Source of the DNA: Candidatus Aminicenantota bacterium
GTDB taxonomy: Bacteria; Acidobacteriota; Aminicenantia; S016-38
Length of the DNA stretch: 15,908 nt
Assembly (NCBI GenBank): GCA_027062035.1
Contig: JAMOUL010000043.1
Span: 1 to 15,908 of the forward strand
Direction of reading: 5' to 3'
Shown: positions 1 to 7,764 of the stretch, piece by piece
Layout: every line of letters starts with the position of its first letter
How positions within the stretch are numbered: position 1 is the stretch's first letter
Position numbers and translations under genes: made by a program
Notes under the pieces: generated by a model
The model's database searches: none
What the model was told of the DNA's origin: nothing
Seen by the model: the letters and a program-made list of their open reading frames with translations, nothing else

Positions 1-135
1 TGGAAGTCCCCTCCCTGCAAGGAAAAAATCTGCCTGAGACCTTTTACCCAGTCTATAAAAGAAAACCCCGCTAAAGGTCATAAGAAGAACAAAAAGTACA
101 AGCCAGAACCAGTCAAGGGCAGCGAATTGAACCAT
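1..135 (-). CDS. Sodium:solute symporter family protein, N-terminal fragment
   Basis: This partial gene runs off the low-coordinate end of the window; only 45 codons are present. The start is ATG at 135-133, preceded by a clear Shine-Dalgarno stretch (AGGAGGGAG) about 6 bases upstream. The fragment has a short leader (MVQFAALDW), one hydrophobic segment at residues 8-26 and then a positive stretch (YRLGKRS). It ends in the pattern DFFLAGRGLP, which is typical of the region after the first membrane helix in the sodium:solute symporter (SSS) family. Proteins of this family are usually 450-600 residues, carry 13 or so membrane helices and bring in sugars, amino acids, sialic acid or organic acids with sodium. 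The substrate cannot be read from this fragment. It lies downstream of the secreted CARDB protein and the secreted alpha-mannosidase, so a sugar or sugar derivative is a reasonable guess, but only a guess. Confidence 0.72.
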   Translation of the reverse strand, partial: MVQFAALDWFWLVLFVLLMTFSGVFFYRLGKRSQADFFLAGRGLP

Positions 136-165
136 ATCTGACTCCCTCCTGTTTTTTCAAAGGTT

Positions 166-194
166 ATTTTTCCACAAATCGACGGTTATGGCAA
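166..194 (-). promoter_or_regulatory. Weak promoter candidate for the symporter gene
   Basis: On the minus strand, TTGCCA (194-189) and AAAAAT (171-166) are separated by 17 bases. The -35 matches consensus at 5 of 6 positions and the -10 at 4 of 6. The predicted start near 159 would leave a leader of about 24 bases that includes the Shine-Dalgarno site. The weak -10 keeps confidence low. Confidence 0.3.
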
Positions 195-200
195 TTTTTT

Positions 201-228
201 AAAACACATTCTGGAAGGAGTTCAGAAT
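201..228 (-). terminator. Possible weak terminator after the CARDB gene
   Basis: Arms ATTCTG (228-223) and CAGAAT (213-208), read on the minus strand, can pair around a 9-base loop. They are followed by GTG and then TTTT. The stem is short and AT-rich and the T tract is modest, so read-through into the symporter gene is likely even if this works. The rest of the 136-260 gap shows nothing else clear. Confidence 0.25.
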
Positions 229-260
229 AGAATTTTCCAACCGGTGACTATATAAGCCGT

Positions 261-1715
261 TTACTGAATAACAGTCACATTTTTTACAACTTCATCAAAG
301 CTTTCGCCCTTGAAGGTCACGTAAACTTTGATCTTCTTCGTTCCTGTGGTATCCCATCGAGTAAACATATCCATTGTAAACTTCTCTCCAGGAAAGAGTT
401 CCGGCACATCAAAAGCCTTTGCAGGAAGGCCTTCTACTTCCATTACAAGTTTCGTTCCTGGTTTTGATTTCACATTACTGGTAACATTCACCACCTCTGC
501 TACAATTTGAACTCTTTCGTTTACATGGGCGGTTAAAGGAAAAACATTGAGCCGGGTATCGGTAATCGTATGAGCTGGAAGGGAAAGCCCTGAAGAGTCA
601 AAATACACGGCGGGAACCCTTACCTTCACCGAAATCTTTTTGTAATTATTATCTTCCCTTATCTCCTCTATTTTTCCATCAGGGTCAACTCTCACAGAAA
701 TACTCCTCGTTCCCGCAGTATACCACCGTTCAGATCTTGTTACTGTATATTTTTTCCCTGGTTCCAATCTGGGGATATTGTAAGTCCTGGTCCCTTTCTC
801 CTTCACGTAAAAATGCAGAAAAGTAGGGGGACAGGTACCATGCCCGACATTTTTTATTTCAGCGGTAAACTTTCTCTTCTGTGTGATAAAGAAGGGTTTC
901 TTCCCGGGCAAATAAACCTGTAAATCACACATGGGCATCAAAGCAAAAATTTTGTATTTCTCATTGTTGCCCTCATTAACTTCATCAACCTCATCCTCCT
1001 CATCCACTGTAACTGTGAACCTGTAAAGACCTATCTTATCAAGTCTTTCTCCCTTTGAAACGGAGGTACTGGTATGCGGTCTCAGACCATCAACAGGTAT
1101 GATCCACTGCTTGGTTACAAAATTGCTGGGACCTCTAAGAATCATTTTAATCTTGAAATTCGAAGAGCCTGTTCTGCCCGTATTAGCCACCCTTGTATAT
1201 AGGCTGACAACGTTGTCCCTCTCATTGAGTCTATCTGGTCTGTATATTATCTCCTGAATAACCAATTCCGGTTTATGATTTGCTGTATTAGGGCACCCTA
1301 TATTAAAGAACGGACTCGTCCCGGAAACCTCTGCCACCATAGGATTTTGCCAGCGCACCTTAACTCTAACCTTTGTTGTTTGAAGGTTTTCAACACTGGA
1401 AGTGTGAGGATTTATACATGTTGCAGGGATAGTCCATGAATATCCTGTATTTCCGCGTTCGAGTGGAATATTCTTGTCTATTTTACATGTATTTTGAGTT
1501 CCTCCCTCCCTCCACAGGGTTATTCTTACTTTATTAACATTATTAGAAGTATTATTAGAAGAACTATTGAAATTGCTATAACTCCATTTAATCACCACGT
1601 GATCTCCCACACAATAGGTTCCCTTCGTGGGAATAAGAATTACATTGGTTATCTGCTGAGAAAATATTAAAGAAACCATCCCAAGAAACAAACCAAGAAA
1701 AAATATTTTCTTCAT
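261..1715 (-). CDS. Secreted CARDB-repeat protein
   Basis: This 484-residue exported protein has no visible catalytic motif. The start is ATG at 1715-1713, because AAGGAGG lies at the right distance before it and the protein then begins with a classic signal peptide (MKKIFFLGLFLG..., cleavage probably near residues 19-21). An ATG 15 codons earlier gives a cysteine-rich extension with no such support. Residues 22-141 resemble the Kre9/KNH-like beta-sandwich: GDHVVIKWSY, an Asn/Ser-rich spacer, then NTGYSWTIP. Two CARDB-type (cell adhesion related) beta domains follow at about 148-255 and 262-367. They show the usual VANTG or IKNVG strands and the closing patterns VDEVNEGNN and IEEIREDNN. A more distant third copy occupies about 385-484. 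There is no membrane anchor or sorting signal at the C terminus, so it should be periplasmic, surface-associated or released. CARDB domains in other proteins act in adhesion or as spacers next to enzymes. It sits between the alpha-mannosidase gene and the symporter gene. Confidence 0.82.
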   Translation of the reverse strand: MKKIFFLGLFLGMVSLIFSQQITNVILIPTKGTYCVGDHVVIKWSYSNFNSSSNNTSNNVNKVRITLWREGGTQNTCKIDKNIPLERGNTGYSWTIPATCINPHTSSVENLQTTKVRVKVRWQNPMVAEVSGTSPFFNIGCPNTANHKPELVIQEIIYRPDRLNERDNVVSLYTRVANTGRTGSSNFKIKMILRGPSNFVTKQWIIPVDGLRPHTSTSVSKGERLDKIGLYRFTVTVDEEDEVDEVNEGNNEKYKIFALMPMCDLQVYLPGKKPFFITQKRKFTAEIKNVGHGTCPPTFLHFYVKEKGTRTYNIPRLEPGKKYTVTRSERWYTAGTRSISVRVDPDGKIEEIREDNNYKKISVKVRVPAVYFDSSGLSLPAHTITDTRLNVFPLTAHVNERVQIVAEVVNVTSNVKSKPGTKLVMEVEGLPAKAFDVPELFPGEKFTMDMFTRWDTTGTKKIKVYVTFKGESFDEVVKNVTVIQ

Positions 1716-1767
1716 AACAAACCTCCTTATAAAAACACAGCAATTTCCATACCAGAACAACCTCGCT

Positions 1768-1776
1768 TATATAGCA
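1768..1776 (-). promoter_or_regulatory. Extended -10 promoter candidate for the CARDB gene
   Basis: On the minus strand, TGC is followed directly by TATATA, giving the TGn extended -10 form. No good -35 is seen at 16-18 bases upstream. Transcription would start near 1761 and leave a leader of about 45 bases with the AAGGAGG site. The dyad at 1805-1830 lies just upstream, where an activator would bind. Confidence 0.35.
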
Positions 1777-1804
1777 AGACTGTATTTAAAACTTCCACCA
1801 ATTG

Positions 1805-1830
1805 CGTCGAAATTCGACGATTTTGTCGAA
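1805..1830. promoter_or_regulatory. TCGAC-type dyad, possible regulator-binding site
   Basis: CGTCGAA (1805-1811) and TTCGACG (1813-1819) form a perfect 7-base dyad around one base. A third half-site, GTCGAA, follows at 1825-1830, in phase with the first (19-base offset). This lies in the 163-base gap between the alpha-mannosidase stop and the CARDB start, upstream of the extended -10. It could be an operator or activator site. No T tract follows, so it does not look like a terminator. Confidence 0.35.
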
Positions 1831-1878
1831 CCTAATTCGTGCTTGGAGCAAGAAAGATTTCAGTTTTATTTGAAATGC

Positions 1879-4800
1879 TTAAAACTTGATTTTCAGGGTT
1901 TTGATTTCAAATTTTTTAAAACGAAGTTTTATTGTCTTACCGGAAAACGGAACCACCACAGGATTTTCTTCCATAAGATTTGTTTCCCACACTTTAACCG
2001 GTTTCCTGAAAATTCTAATGGAAACTTCCTCCGGTATTCCATGGGCTTCATAAAGCCTGAGCACGATGGAGTCATCATCCTCTGCCTTCTTCACTGTATC
2101 CAGAATGACTCCGGAATTACTAACGGTAAAGAAGGAATATTCCTTTGGAAATTCACCATCATGGCTATCTGTAACAGTCACAACCATAGGGGTGTTAAGT
2201 TCGTATCCTCTCTGGACTGTATGGGCCTTGTTCCATTTTCCCGGATGTGTATAAAGGGAATAAACGAAACAGTGTTTTCCCCGATCTGCGGTAGGGTCAG
2301 GCCAGAGAGGAGCTCTGAGCAGGGAAAGTTTCATCACATTCCCGTGGATATCGTATCCATACTTACTGTTGTTCAAAAGGGAAATCCCTCCTCTATCATC
2401 GGAAAGGTCTCCCCATTTATGGGCCGGAACCTCAAATCTCGCCTTTTCCCAGAGGGTATCCATCTTTGTAGTTCTCTCTATGGTTGCAAAGGGAATTTCA
2501 TAGGCTGCATTGTCACCATGCACCGCTACTGGAAAGGCAACTTTAAGAAACATGTGGGTTTCCCACCAGTCCGCTTTCATTTTTACATCAATTCTGTCAA
2601 CGCCGGCATAAAGGGTTATATCCTGTTCAAAGAAGGAAGACGGAAAGTCTTCGGTTGGTGAATAACGATCCTTTGAAAGCCCCAGGAAACTTTTTTTCAC
2701 CCTTATAACAGCCCGAACCGGAGAGAAATGTATAAGCTTCACCTCATCAGGCTTATTAAGTTCCCACATTCTTCCCGTATAACCTATATTCCATGCATCC
2801 CATCTCTCAGGCCTATCCTCGTAAACCTGAAGGACATTCCCTTCCTTTCCCGGCGCTATAAATTCTCTCTTCAAACGCTTATCGTAAAGACTTTTAATAT
2901 TGCCGGTCCCGGGATTGATAACTATCCGGTAATAAGCATTTTCCAGGGTGTACCCCTTTGCTTTAAGGTCTGTGTTTATAGCGGATGCTTTCCCCTTTAC
3001 TATTGAATAAACCCTGTAACCCACAGGGGGAACATCTCTGGCGATAAAACCCATGTAAATTCCATCGTCCATCTTTAGAATCTCACATGGAATTTCCTTC
3101 CCTTCTGGCCCCATAACCCTGTAGTTCTTTCCCTTCATTTCCTCAGGGAGTTTAAACTTTACATAATCCGTCCTCTTCCAGGAAAGGGGATTGAATACCA
3201 CCACAGGAACCCCTTTAACCCGGGTGTATATTCTGGAAGTGATAAAGGAAAGGGAATCCTTCTGTATTCTTCCCAGTATCCTCCGGGCTCTTCTGTAAAA
3301 CTCCATGGCATCCCTGTAAATAGGGGTGATGCCCGAACCGGGTAATATGTCATGAAATTGGTTCGTCATAACCAGTTTCCATGCTTCGAGAAACCTATCA
3401 GACGGATAGAGTTTTCCAAGTTCGTGGGCTATGGATGCAAGTTTTTCAGCAACGGATAGCATGATCTCGCTCTTCCGATTGTTCTTTTTTATCTCGGAAT
3501 GGGTGGTATAAGTACCACGATGATACTCAAGATAGAGCTCATCCTTCCATGTGGGGATCTTACTGCCGAGGTCCTTCTCCACATTCTTTAAGAATCCCAT
3601 GGCTGTGGAGGGTACGAATTCAGGGGCTATCCTTAGAGATTTATAATGACGCACCCTGTTTAGAATTTCCCTGTTGGGGCCTCCCCCATGATCGCCGAGC
3701 CCATAGAGGATCAAAGCTTTCCTGTAGGCAGTATTAGCATGATAGGTGGAAAGGGCTCTGGTGGTTCTTATTAGATCAAGCCTCGAAGTGTATCCAACCG
3801 GAGGAAAGTAGGACAAGATCCTGGTACCGTCCACTCCCTGCCACCAGAAAATGTTGTAGGGAAACACGGTGGTATCGTTCCATAGAATTTTCTGGGTTAT
3901 AAAATAATCGATGCCGCTTTTTTTGTAAATCTGAGGCATGTTCCAGTTGTACCCAAAGGAATCTATGTTCCATCCAATTTTTACATCAACGCCAAACTTC
4001 TTCCTGAAATACCTCTTTCCATAGAGGATCTGACGAACCCAGCTCTCTCCTGAAATCAGGTTACAGTCAGGTTCCAGCCACATTCCTCCGACGATTTCCC
4101 ATCTACCCTCCTTCACCCTCCTTTTTATCTCATGGAAAATATCAGGATAGTATTTTTCCATCCATTCATAGGTAATGGCCTGGCTCTGAGCGTAAATAAG
4201 TTCCGGGTATTCGTCCATGTTTTTAAGAACGGTTGCATACGTATTCCTTGCCACTTCCCTTGTCTCTGCAATTCTCCAGAGCCATGCTATATCGATGTGA
4301 GCATTTCCCAGCATGAATATCTTGAATGTCCTGGCAAACCTGGAAAGTTCTCTGCTCATCTTATAAGAATTTTCTATGGAAGCGATAAGCCTTTTTGTAT
4401 CTCCTGCTTTCAGGGCATCCAGGGAAAAACTCATAACTGCCCTTGCCCATATACGATTCAAACGTGACAGCCTTTTTCTGGAAATTTTTCTCCTGTCCTC
4501 TATCCTGAAGGGTTTTCCGGTGAAGGTCCGCTTGACCAGCTCAGGATTTAGAAGGATGCAGGAAACCTTCATGGAATCTATCCAGTCCATCACCTTTAAA
4601 GAAACATTATGGGCTGTCTCATAAAGGATTTTTGCGCTCCTGAGGGAGAAATATATCCCTTCCTCCGGGAGAGGTGTATTTCTCGGTGGCCAGAATTCCC
4701 CCCTGGGGGGCTTAAAGCCCTTATTCACTGCTTCTATACTCAATTCATGGATGCCCGGGATGTTTTTCCCCAGGGAAACCGTGATGGTTTTATCCTTATA

Positions 4801-5166
4801 GTTTCCGTCTGCACCATCTATTCTAAAAACGCCCACACTATTTCCATCCAGCAATACTTTTCCTTCTATAAGGCCCCTGCCAACCAGTTTCAACTCCAGG
4901 AAGACAGGAGAATTTTCGACATTAACACCTGAATAGACCCTTCGCAACTCAAAATTGGACCTTAACCTTATCCGCTGTTCCTTAAAACCGCTTCCAATCC
5001 TGTAATCCGTCCATTCTCCATTCTTCCAGATTTTCCATTCAGAAATGGAAGAGTCCATTTCCCTGACGATCGAATCGAGATAAGCCTTAGCTGCCTCCCT
5101 TTCCCCACCTATAGCCATTCCTGATAAAAGGATTAATAGGATAAATATGACTGTAATCTTTTTCAT
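1879..5166 (-). CDS. Secreted GH38 alpha-mannosidase
   Basis: This 1095-residue protein is a glycoside hydrolase family 38 alpha-mannosidase, a zinc-dependent retaining enzyme that removes alpha-linked mannose. The start is ATG at 5166, with GGGAGG just before it. Residues 1-21 form a signal peptide with no lipobox cysteine, so export by signal peptidase I is expected. Residues 22-185 look like a beta-rich N-terminal domain. The catalytic alpha/beta domain has NAHIDIAWLW, with metal ligands H290 and D292, and GWNIDSFGYNWNMPQ, with the nucleophile D402. GLGDHGGGP (489-497) and HRGTYTTH (549-556), the latter followed by K and NR, match the MAN2C1/Ams1-like branch rather than the Golgi/lysosomal one. 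The helical middle domain contains NQFHDILPGSG (602-612). Beta-sandwich domains fill the rest, with the typical segment NPGTGNIKSLYDKR. Nothing is truncated. Natural targets could be host N-glycans, mannans or bacterial polysaccharides; the sequence does not say which. Confidence 0.94.
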   Translation of the reverse strand: MKKITVIFILLILLSGMAIGGEREAAKAYLDSIVREMDSSISEWKIWKNGEWTDYRIGSGFKEQRIRLRSNFELRRVYSGVNVENSPVFLELKLVGRGLIEGKVLLDGNSVGVFRIDGADGNYKDKTITVSLGKNIPGIHELSIEAVNKGFKPPRGEFWPPRNTPLPEEGIYFSLRSAKILYETAHNVSLKVMDWIDSMKVSCILLNPELVKRTFTGKPFRIEDRRKISRKRLSRLNRIWARAVMSFSLDALKAGDTKRLIASIENSYKMSRELSRFARTFKIFMLGNAHIDIAWLWRIAETREVARNTYATVLKNMDEYPELIYAQSQAITYEWMEKYYPDIFHEIKRRVKEGRWEIVGGMWLEPDCNLISGESWVRQILYGKRYFRKKFGVDVKIGWNIDSFGYNWNMPQIYKKSGIDYFITQKILWNDTTVFPYNIFWWQGVDGTRILSYFPPVGYTSRLDLIRTTRALSTYHANTAYRKALILYGLGDHGGGPNREILNRVRHYKSLRIAPEFVPSTAMGFLKNVEKDLGSKIPTWKDELYLEYHRGTYTTHSEIKKNNRKSEIMLSVAEKLASIAHELGKLYPSDRFLEAWKLVMTNQFHDILPGSGITPIYRDAMEFYRRARRILGRIQKDSLSFITSRIYTRVKGVPVVVFNPLSWKRTDYVKFKLPEEMKGKNYRVMGPEGKEIPCEILKMDDGIYMGFIARDVPPVGYRVYSIVKGKASAINTDLKAKGYTLENAYYRIVINPGTGNIKSLYDKRLKREFIAPGKEGNVLQVYEDRPERWDAWNIGYTGRMWELNKPDEVKLIHFSPVRAVIRVKKSFLGLSKDRYSPTEDFPSSFFEQDITLYAGVDRIDVKMKADWWETHMFLKVAFPVAVHGDNAAYEIPFATIERTTKMDTLWEKARFEVPAHKWGDLSDDRGGISLLNNSKYGYDIHGNVMKLSLLRAPLWPDPTADRGKHCFVYSLYTHPGKWNKAHTVQRGYELNTPMVVTVTDSHDGEFPKEYSFFTVSNSGVILDTVKKAEDDDSIVLRLYEAHGIPEEVSIRIFRKPVKVWETNLMEENPVVVPFSGKTIKLRFKKFEIKTLKIKF

Positions 5167-5182
5167 TCTTTCCTCCCTACTA

Positions 5183-5200
5183 CCTTGATTTAATCAAAGG
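5183..5200. repeat. AT-rich dyad upstream of the mannosidase gene
   Basis: TTGATT and AATCAA form a perfect 6-base dyad around one T, extended imperfectly to CCTT and AAGG. It lies in the 67-base gap between the LOG-family stop and the mannosidase start, just upstream of the Shine-Dalgarno site. It could be an operator overlapping the transcript leader. I see no convincing promoter boxes nearby. Confidence 0.3.
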
Positions 5201-5233
5201 CAGAAGAAAAAATCCATTTTTTGTTCGGATAAA

Positions 5234-5956
5234 TTATTTTTCCATAATCTCCTTCAGACTGGCTTTAAGAATTTCAAAGACTTCATGAACATCGCTGGAA
5301 AAGGTAATCAACTCGAAGTCCTCAGGAGATATATAACCCTTCTGAATTAACCTCTGGAAGTTCACCGTGTTTTCCCAGTGTTCCCGATCAAAAAGCACAA
5401 TGGGTATCCTGTTTATTTTTCCTGTTTGAATGAGGGTAAGAGCTTCAAAAAGCTCATCCATGGTACCAAAGCCTCCCGGAAAGAAATCCGCAGCTCTGGC
5501 AAAATACATGAACCACAGTTTTCTCATGAAAAAATAGTGAAATTCAAAATTCAGTTCAGGGGTTATGTAACCGTTGGGCAACTGCTCGTGTGGCAGGGAA
5601 ATATTGAGACCGATTGAAGGAATACCAGCCCTTAAAGCCCCTCTGTTTGCAGCTTCCATAATTCCAGGCCCCCCTCCGGAGCAGATGGCAAACCCTGAAT
5701 TGTCCACGCCGTTTTTCTTCGCCCACTCACCAAGCAGAAACGAAAGTCTCTCTGCCTCCCAGTATAGCTCCCTGTTTTCGGGATCAGGGTCATCCGGTTT
5801 TATTCTCGATGAGCCAAATATCACAACGGTATGTTTTATTCCATGGTCCCTGAACCGCTTTTCGGGTCCCAGATATTCCGCGAGTATCCTTATGGGTCTT
5901 GCCTCGGGAGAGTTAAGAAATTCCGGATCCTTGTAGGCCTTTTTAGCTCTTTTCAT
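5234..5956 (-). CDS. LOG-family Rossmann-fold protein (TIGR00730-like)
   Basis: This 240-residue protein belongs to the LOG family, long mislabelled as lysine decarboxylase. Members hydrolyse the N-glycosidic bond of nucleoside 5'-monophosphates, such as cytokinin ribotides in the plant-type enzymes or ordinary nucleotides in bacterial PpnN-type enzymes. The two family motifs are present: SGGGPGIMEAANRG at 93-106 and PGGFGTMDE at 160-168, the latter carrying the catalytic glutamate E168. An N-terminal extension of about 40 residues (YKDPEFLNSPEARPIR) is typical of the longer bacterial subgroup rather than the short cytokinin-activating type. No transmembrane or signal sequence is present, so it should be cytosolic. 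The start is ATG at 5956 with AGGGG close before it; that site lies in an RNA hairpin (5958-5993). It follows coaBC by 63 bases and may be read from the same transcript. The true substrate is not known. Confidence 0.88.
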   Translation of the reverse strand: MKRAKKAYKDPEFLNSPEARPIRILAEYLGPEKRFRDHGIKHTVVIFGSSRIKPDDPDPENRELYWEAERLSFLLGEWAKKNGVDNSGFAICSGGGPGIMEAANRGALRAGIPSIGLNISLPHEQLPNGYITPELNFEFHYFFMRKLWFMYFARAADFFPGGFGTMDELFEALTLIQTGKINRIPIVLFDREHWENTVNFQRLIQKGYISPEDFELITFSSDVHEVFEILKASLKEIMEK

Positions 5957-5957
5957 T

Positions 5958-5993
5958 GTTACCCCTTTCTTTTTTCTTAAATAGAAGGGTAAC
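5958..5993 (-). promoter_or_regulatory. Hairpin that can hide the LOG gene ribosome binding site
   Basis: In the minus-strand transcript, GTTACCC (5993-5987) pairs perfectly with GGGTAAC (5964-5958). The stem can extend through TTCT with AGAA across small bulges. The 3' arm holds the Shine-Dalgarno bases AGGGG and ends next to the ATG. No T tract follows. It could limit translation or act as a thermosensor. Confidence 0.4.
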
Positions 5994-6019
5994 CCGAAAG
6001 CCTCATTAAAATCAAAAAC

Positions 6020-7171
6020 TTAGAGGAGAGAAAGGAGAAGCCTTCTTGCTACTTCCCGTTTTGGTGCCCTTTCGATTTCCTGAACAGTACCATCCTTAAA
6101 TATAAGATAACCCTGATTTTCCCCGGTTCCAAATCCCTTATCCCTCCCAACAGGATTAACAAAAATAAGGTCAGCGCCCTTCTCAAGAAGTTTTTTCTTT
6201 CCCCTCTCCAGGAAATCCTCGGTTTCAGCAGCAAAGGCAACTATTATCTGATCCGGTCCTTTCCTTTCCGCTATCTCCTTTAAAATATCAGGGGTGGATT
6301 CAAACTCGATGTTAATATTACCCTGTCTTTTTATTTTCCCCTCAAACACTTCAACGGGTCTGAAGTCCCCAACAGCAGCAGCCATAAAAAGTATATCGTA
6401 CTTAACTTCAAGGAGTTTTTCCCTTAATTCTTCCACAGTTTCAAACCTTTCGGTCTTTACGTATGTTCTTTCTGCAGAGGAAGAAGACAGAAAAAGGGTA
6501 ACATTAGCCCCCATCAGAGCTGCCTCCTCCGCTATTGCAACCCCCTGTTTTCCGGATGAAGGGTTGGATATAAACCTTACAGAATCTATATACTCCCTGG
6601 TAGCTCCAGCTGTAACAACCACCTTTATACCTTTCATTTCCTTCCCGATATGGGAGAGCACCTCAAAAACTATTCTTGAAGGTTCGGCAAGCCGTCCCTT
6701 TCCGTGCTCTTCACAGGCCAGGTAGCCTTCCTCAGGCTCTATTATAATTACCCCATCCCTTTTCAGTACTTCAATATTTCTGCTGGTTGCAGGATGTAGA
6801 AGCATACCCTCATTCATGGCAGGAGCCACAAATACAGGCTTTTTACAGGCAAGATAAAGGGAGGATAGAAAATCATCTGCAATACCGGAGGCGAACTTAG
6901 CTATTATGTTGGCTGTAGCCGGTGCCACCACCAGGGCTTCTGCTTCATCGCAGAGCTTTATATGTTCCAGTCCGTTTTTCAGATCCCTGAACTGGTCAAC
7001 AATTACCTCCTCACCGGACAAAGCAAGGAAGGTCAGGGGTGAAATAAACCTGGTAGCGTTCTCTGTCATCACCACCCTTACCTTCCATTCTCTTTTCTGA
7101 AATTCCCTCAGAATTTCAGGTGCCTTGTACGCTGAAATTGAACCCGTAACGCCTAAGATTACCCTTTTCAA
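6020..7171 (-). CDS. coaBC: Bifunctional phosphopantothenoylcysteine decarboxylase / phosphopantothenate-cysteine ligase
   Basis: This 383-residue cytosolic enzyme carries out two consecutive steps of coenzyme A synthesis: it joins cysteine to 4'-phosphopantothenate, then decarboxylates the product to 4'-phosphopantetheine. The N-terminal flavoprotein (CoaC) part covers about 1-180. It has GVTGSISAYKAPE (7-19), a likely catalytic histidine in LEHIKL (H70), the substrate clamp PAMNEGM (117-123) and the flap cysteine in ACEEHGKGRLAEP (C153). The CoaB part covers about 181-383, with VTAGATREYIDSVRFISN (186-203), SSGKQG, and KIKR at 279-282 in place of the usual KxKK. The start codon is TTG at 7171-7169, which fits the conserved MKRVILGVTGS beginning. 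It overlaps the gmk stop in the form TTGA, with GAGGGG upstream, so translation is probably coupled to gmk. Length is slightly under the usual 390-410 residues. Confidence 0.96.
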   Translation of the reverse strand: MKRVILGVTGSISAYKAPEILREFQKREWKVRVVMTENATRFISPLTFLALSGEEVIVDQFRDLKNGLEHIKLCDEAEALVVAPATANIIAKFASGIADDFLSSLYLACKKPVFVAPAMNEGMLLHPATSRNIEVLKRDGVIIIEPEEGYLACEEHGKGRLAEPSRIVFEVLSHIGKEMKGIKVVVTAGATREYIDSVRFISNPSSGKQGVAIAEEAALMGANVTLFLSSSSAERTYVKTERFETVEELREKLLEVKYDILFMAAAVGDFRPVEVFEGKIKRQGNINIEFESTPDILKEIAERKGPDQIIVAFAAETEDFLERGKKKLLEKGADLIFVNPVGRDKGFGTGENQGYLIFKDGTVQEIERAPKREVARRLLLSLL

Positions 7172-7764
7172 AGCATCCCCTCTATTTTTTCCTTCATTCT
7201 TTCCGTTCTTAGCCTCTCTCCCCTGATTATAGCAGAAACATCCTCCACAGCCCTTTCGAGCTCATCATTAATTACTATGTGGGTAAACTCCCTGTATCTG
7301 GAAATTTCCCATCTGGCTACCTTTACCCTCTTTTTTATCTCTTCCTCCGGAGTGTCCTTTCGATTTTTCAAACGCCTCAACAATTCCTCCATTGACGGAG
7401 GAAATAGCAGTATTCTTATGCTTTCTGGAAAGAGCTTTTTGATGTTTATAGCACCCTGAACATCTATATCCAGAAGAACGTCCCCCTCGTTTCTACGAAG
7501 AAGAAGTTCCCTCCTGGACGTTCCATAGAGGTTTCCATAAACCTCTGCCCATTCAACAAACTCATTGTTCTCCACCATTCTTTTAAATTCTTCCCGCGAG
7601 ATAAAATAGTACTCCCGCCCGTTCTTTTCCTTTCCCCTTGGCTGCCTGGTAGTATGGGAAATGGAAAAGACAAGTCCTTCCACCCTCTTCATTACTTCCT
7701 TTACCACTGTGGACTTCCCGACACCAGAGGGGCCGGACACAACTATCAGAAGTCCTTCACTCAC
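7168..7764 (-). CDS. gmk: Guanylate kinase
   Basis: This 198-residue cytosolic enzyme phosphorylates GMP to GDP with ATP, which feeds GTP pools and recycles GMP. The P-loop is GPSGVGKST at residues 11-19. The GMP-binding part has SISHTTRQPR (34-43) followed by GREYYFI, and the family segment LLDIDVQGA lies at 97-105. The lid and C-terminal helices (LKNRKDTPEEEI, 132-143) are normal, and the length fits the family. The start is GTG at 7764-7762, overlapping the remA stop by 8 bases, with GAGGAGG inside the remA 3' end serving as ribosome binding site. The 3' end overlaps coaBC by 4 bases. In many bacteria rpoZ lies between gmk and coaBC, but there is no room for it here. Confidence 0.97.
   Translation of the reverse strand: MSEGLLIVVSGPSGVGKSTVVKEVMKRVEGLVFSISHTTRQPRGKEKNGREYYFISREEFKRMVENNEFVEWAEVYGNLYGTSRRELLLRRNEGDVLLDIDVQGAINIKKLFPESIRILLFPPSMEELLRRLKNRKDTPEEEIKKRVKVARWEISRYREFTHIVINDELERAVEDVSAIIRGERLRTERMKEKIEGML

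Noticed and set aside
1716..1760. 15-codon N-terminal extension of the CARDB protein
   Set aside because: It would place a cysteine-rich, charged stretch before a perfect signal peptide, and it reads through the Shine-Dalgarno site of the inner ATG.
1857..1876. ATTTCA/TGAAAT hairpin next to the mannosidase stop as a terminator
   Set aside because: The stem is six AT-rich pairs and no T tract follows on the minus strand, so there is not enough to call a terminator.
1843..2661. Open frame of 272 codons on the plus strand opposite the mannosidase C terminus
   Set aside because: It lies antisense to a gene with continuous GH38 family similarity, has no ribosome binding site, and its translation is cysteine- and histidine-rich with no recognisable domain. 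It is a shadow frame.
4132..4932. Several plus-strand open frames of 80-111 codons inside the mannosidase gene
   Set aside because: They overlap each other and the coding strand of a complete conserved gene, and have no start signals or family features.
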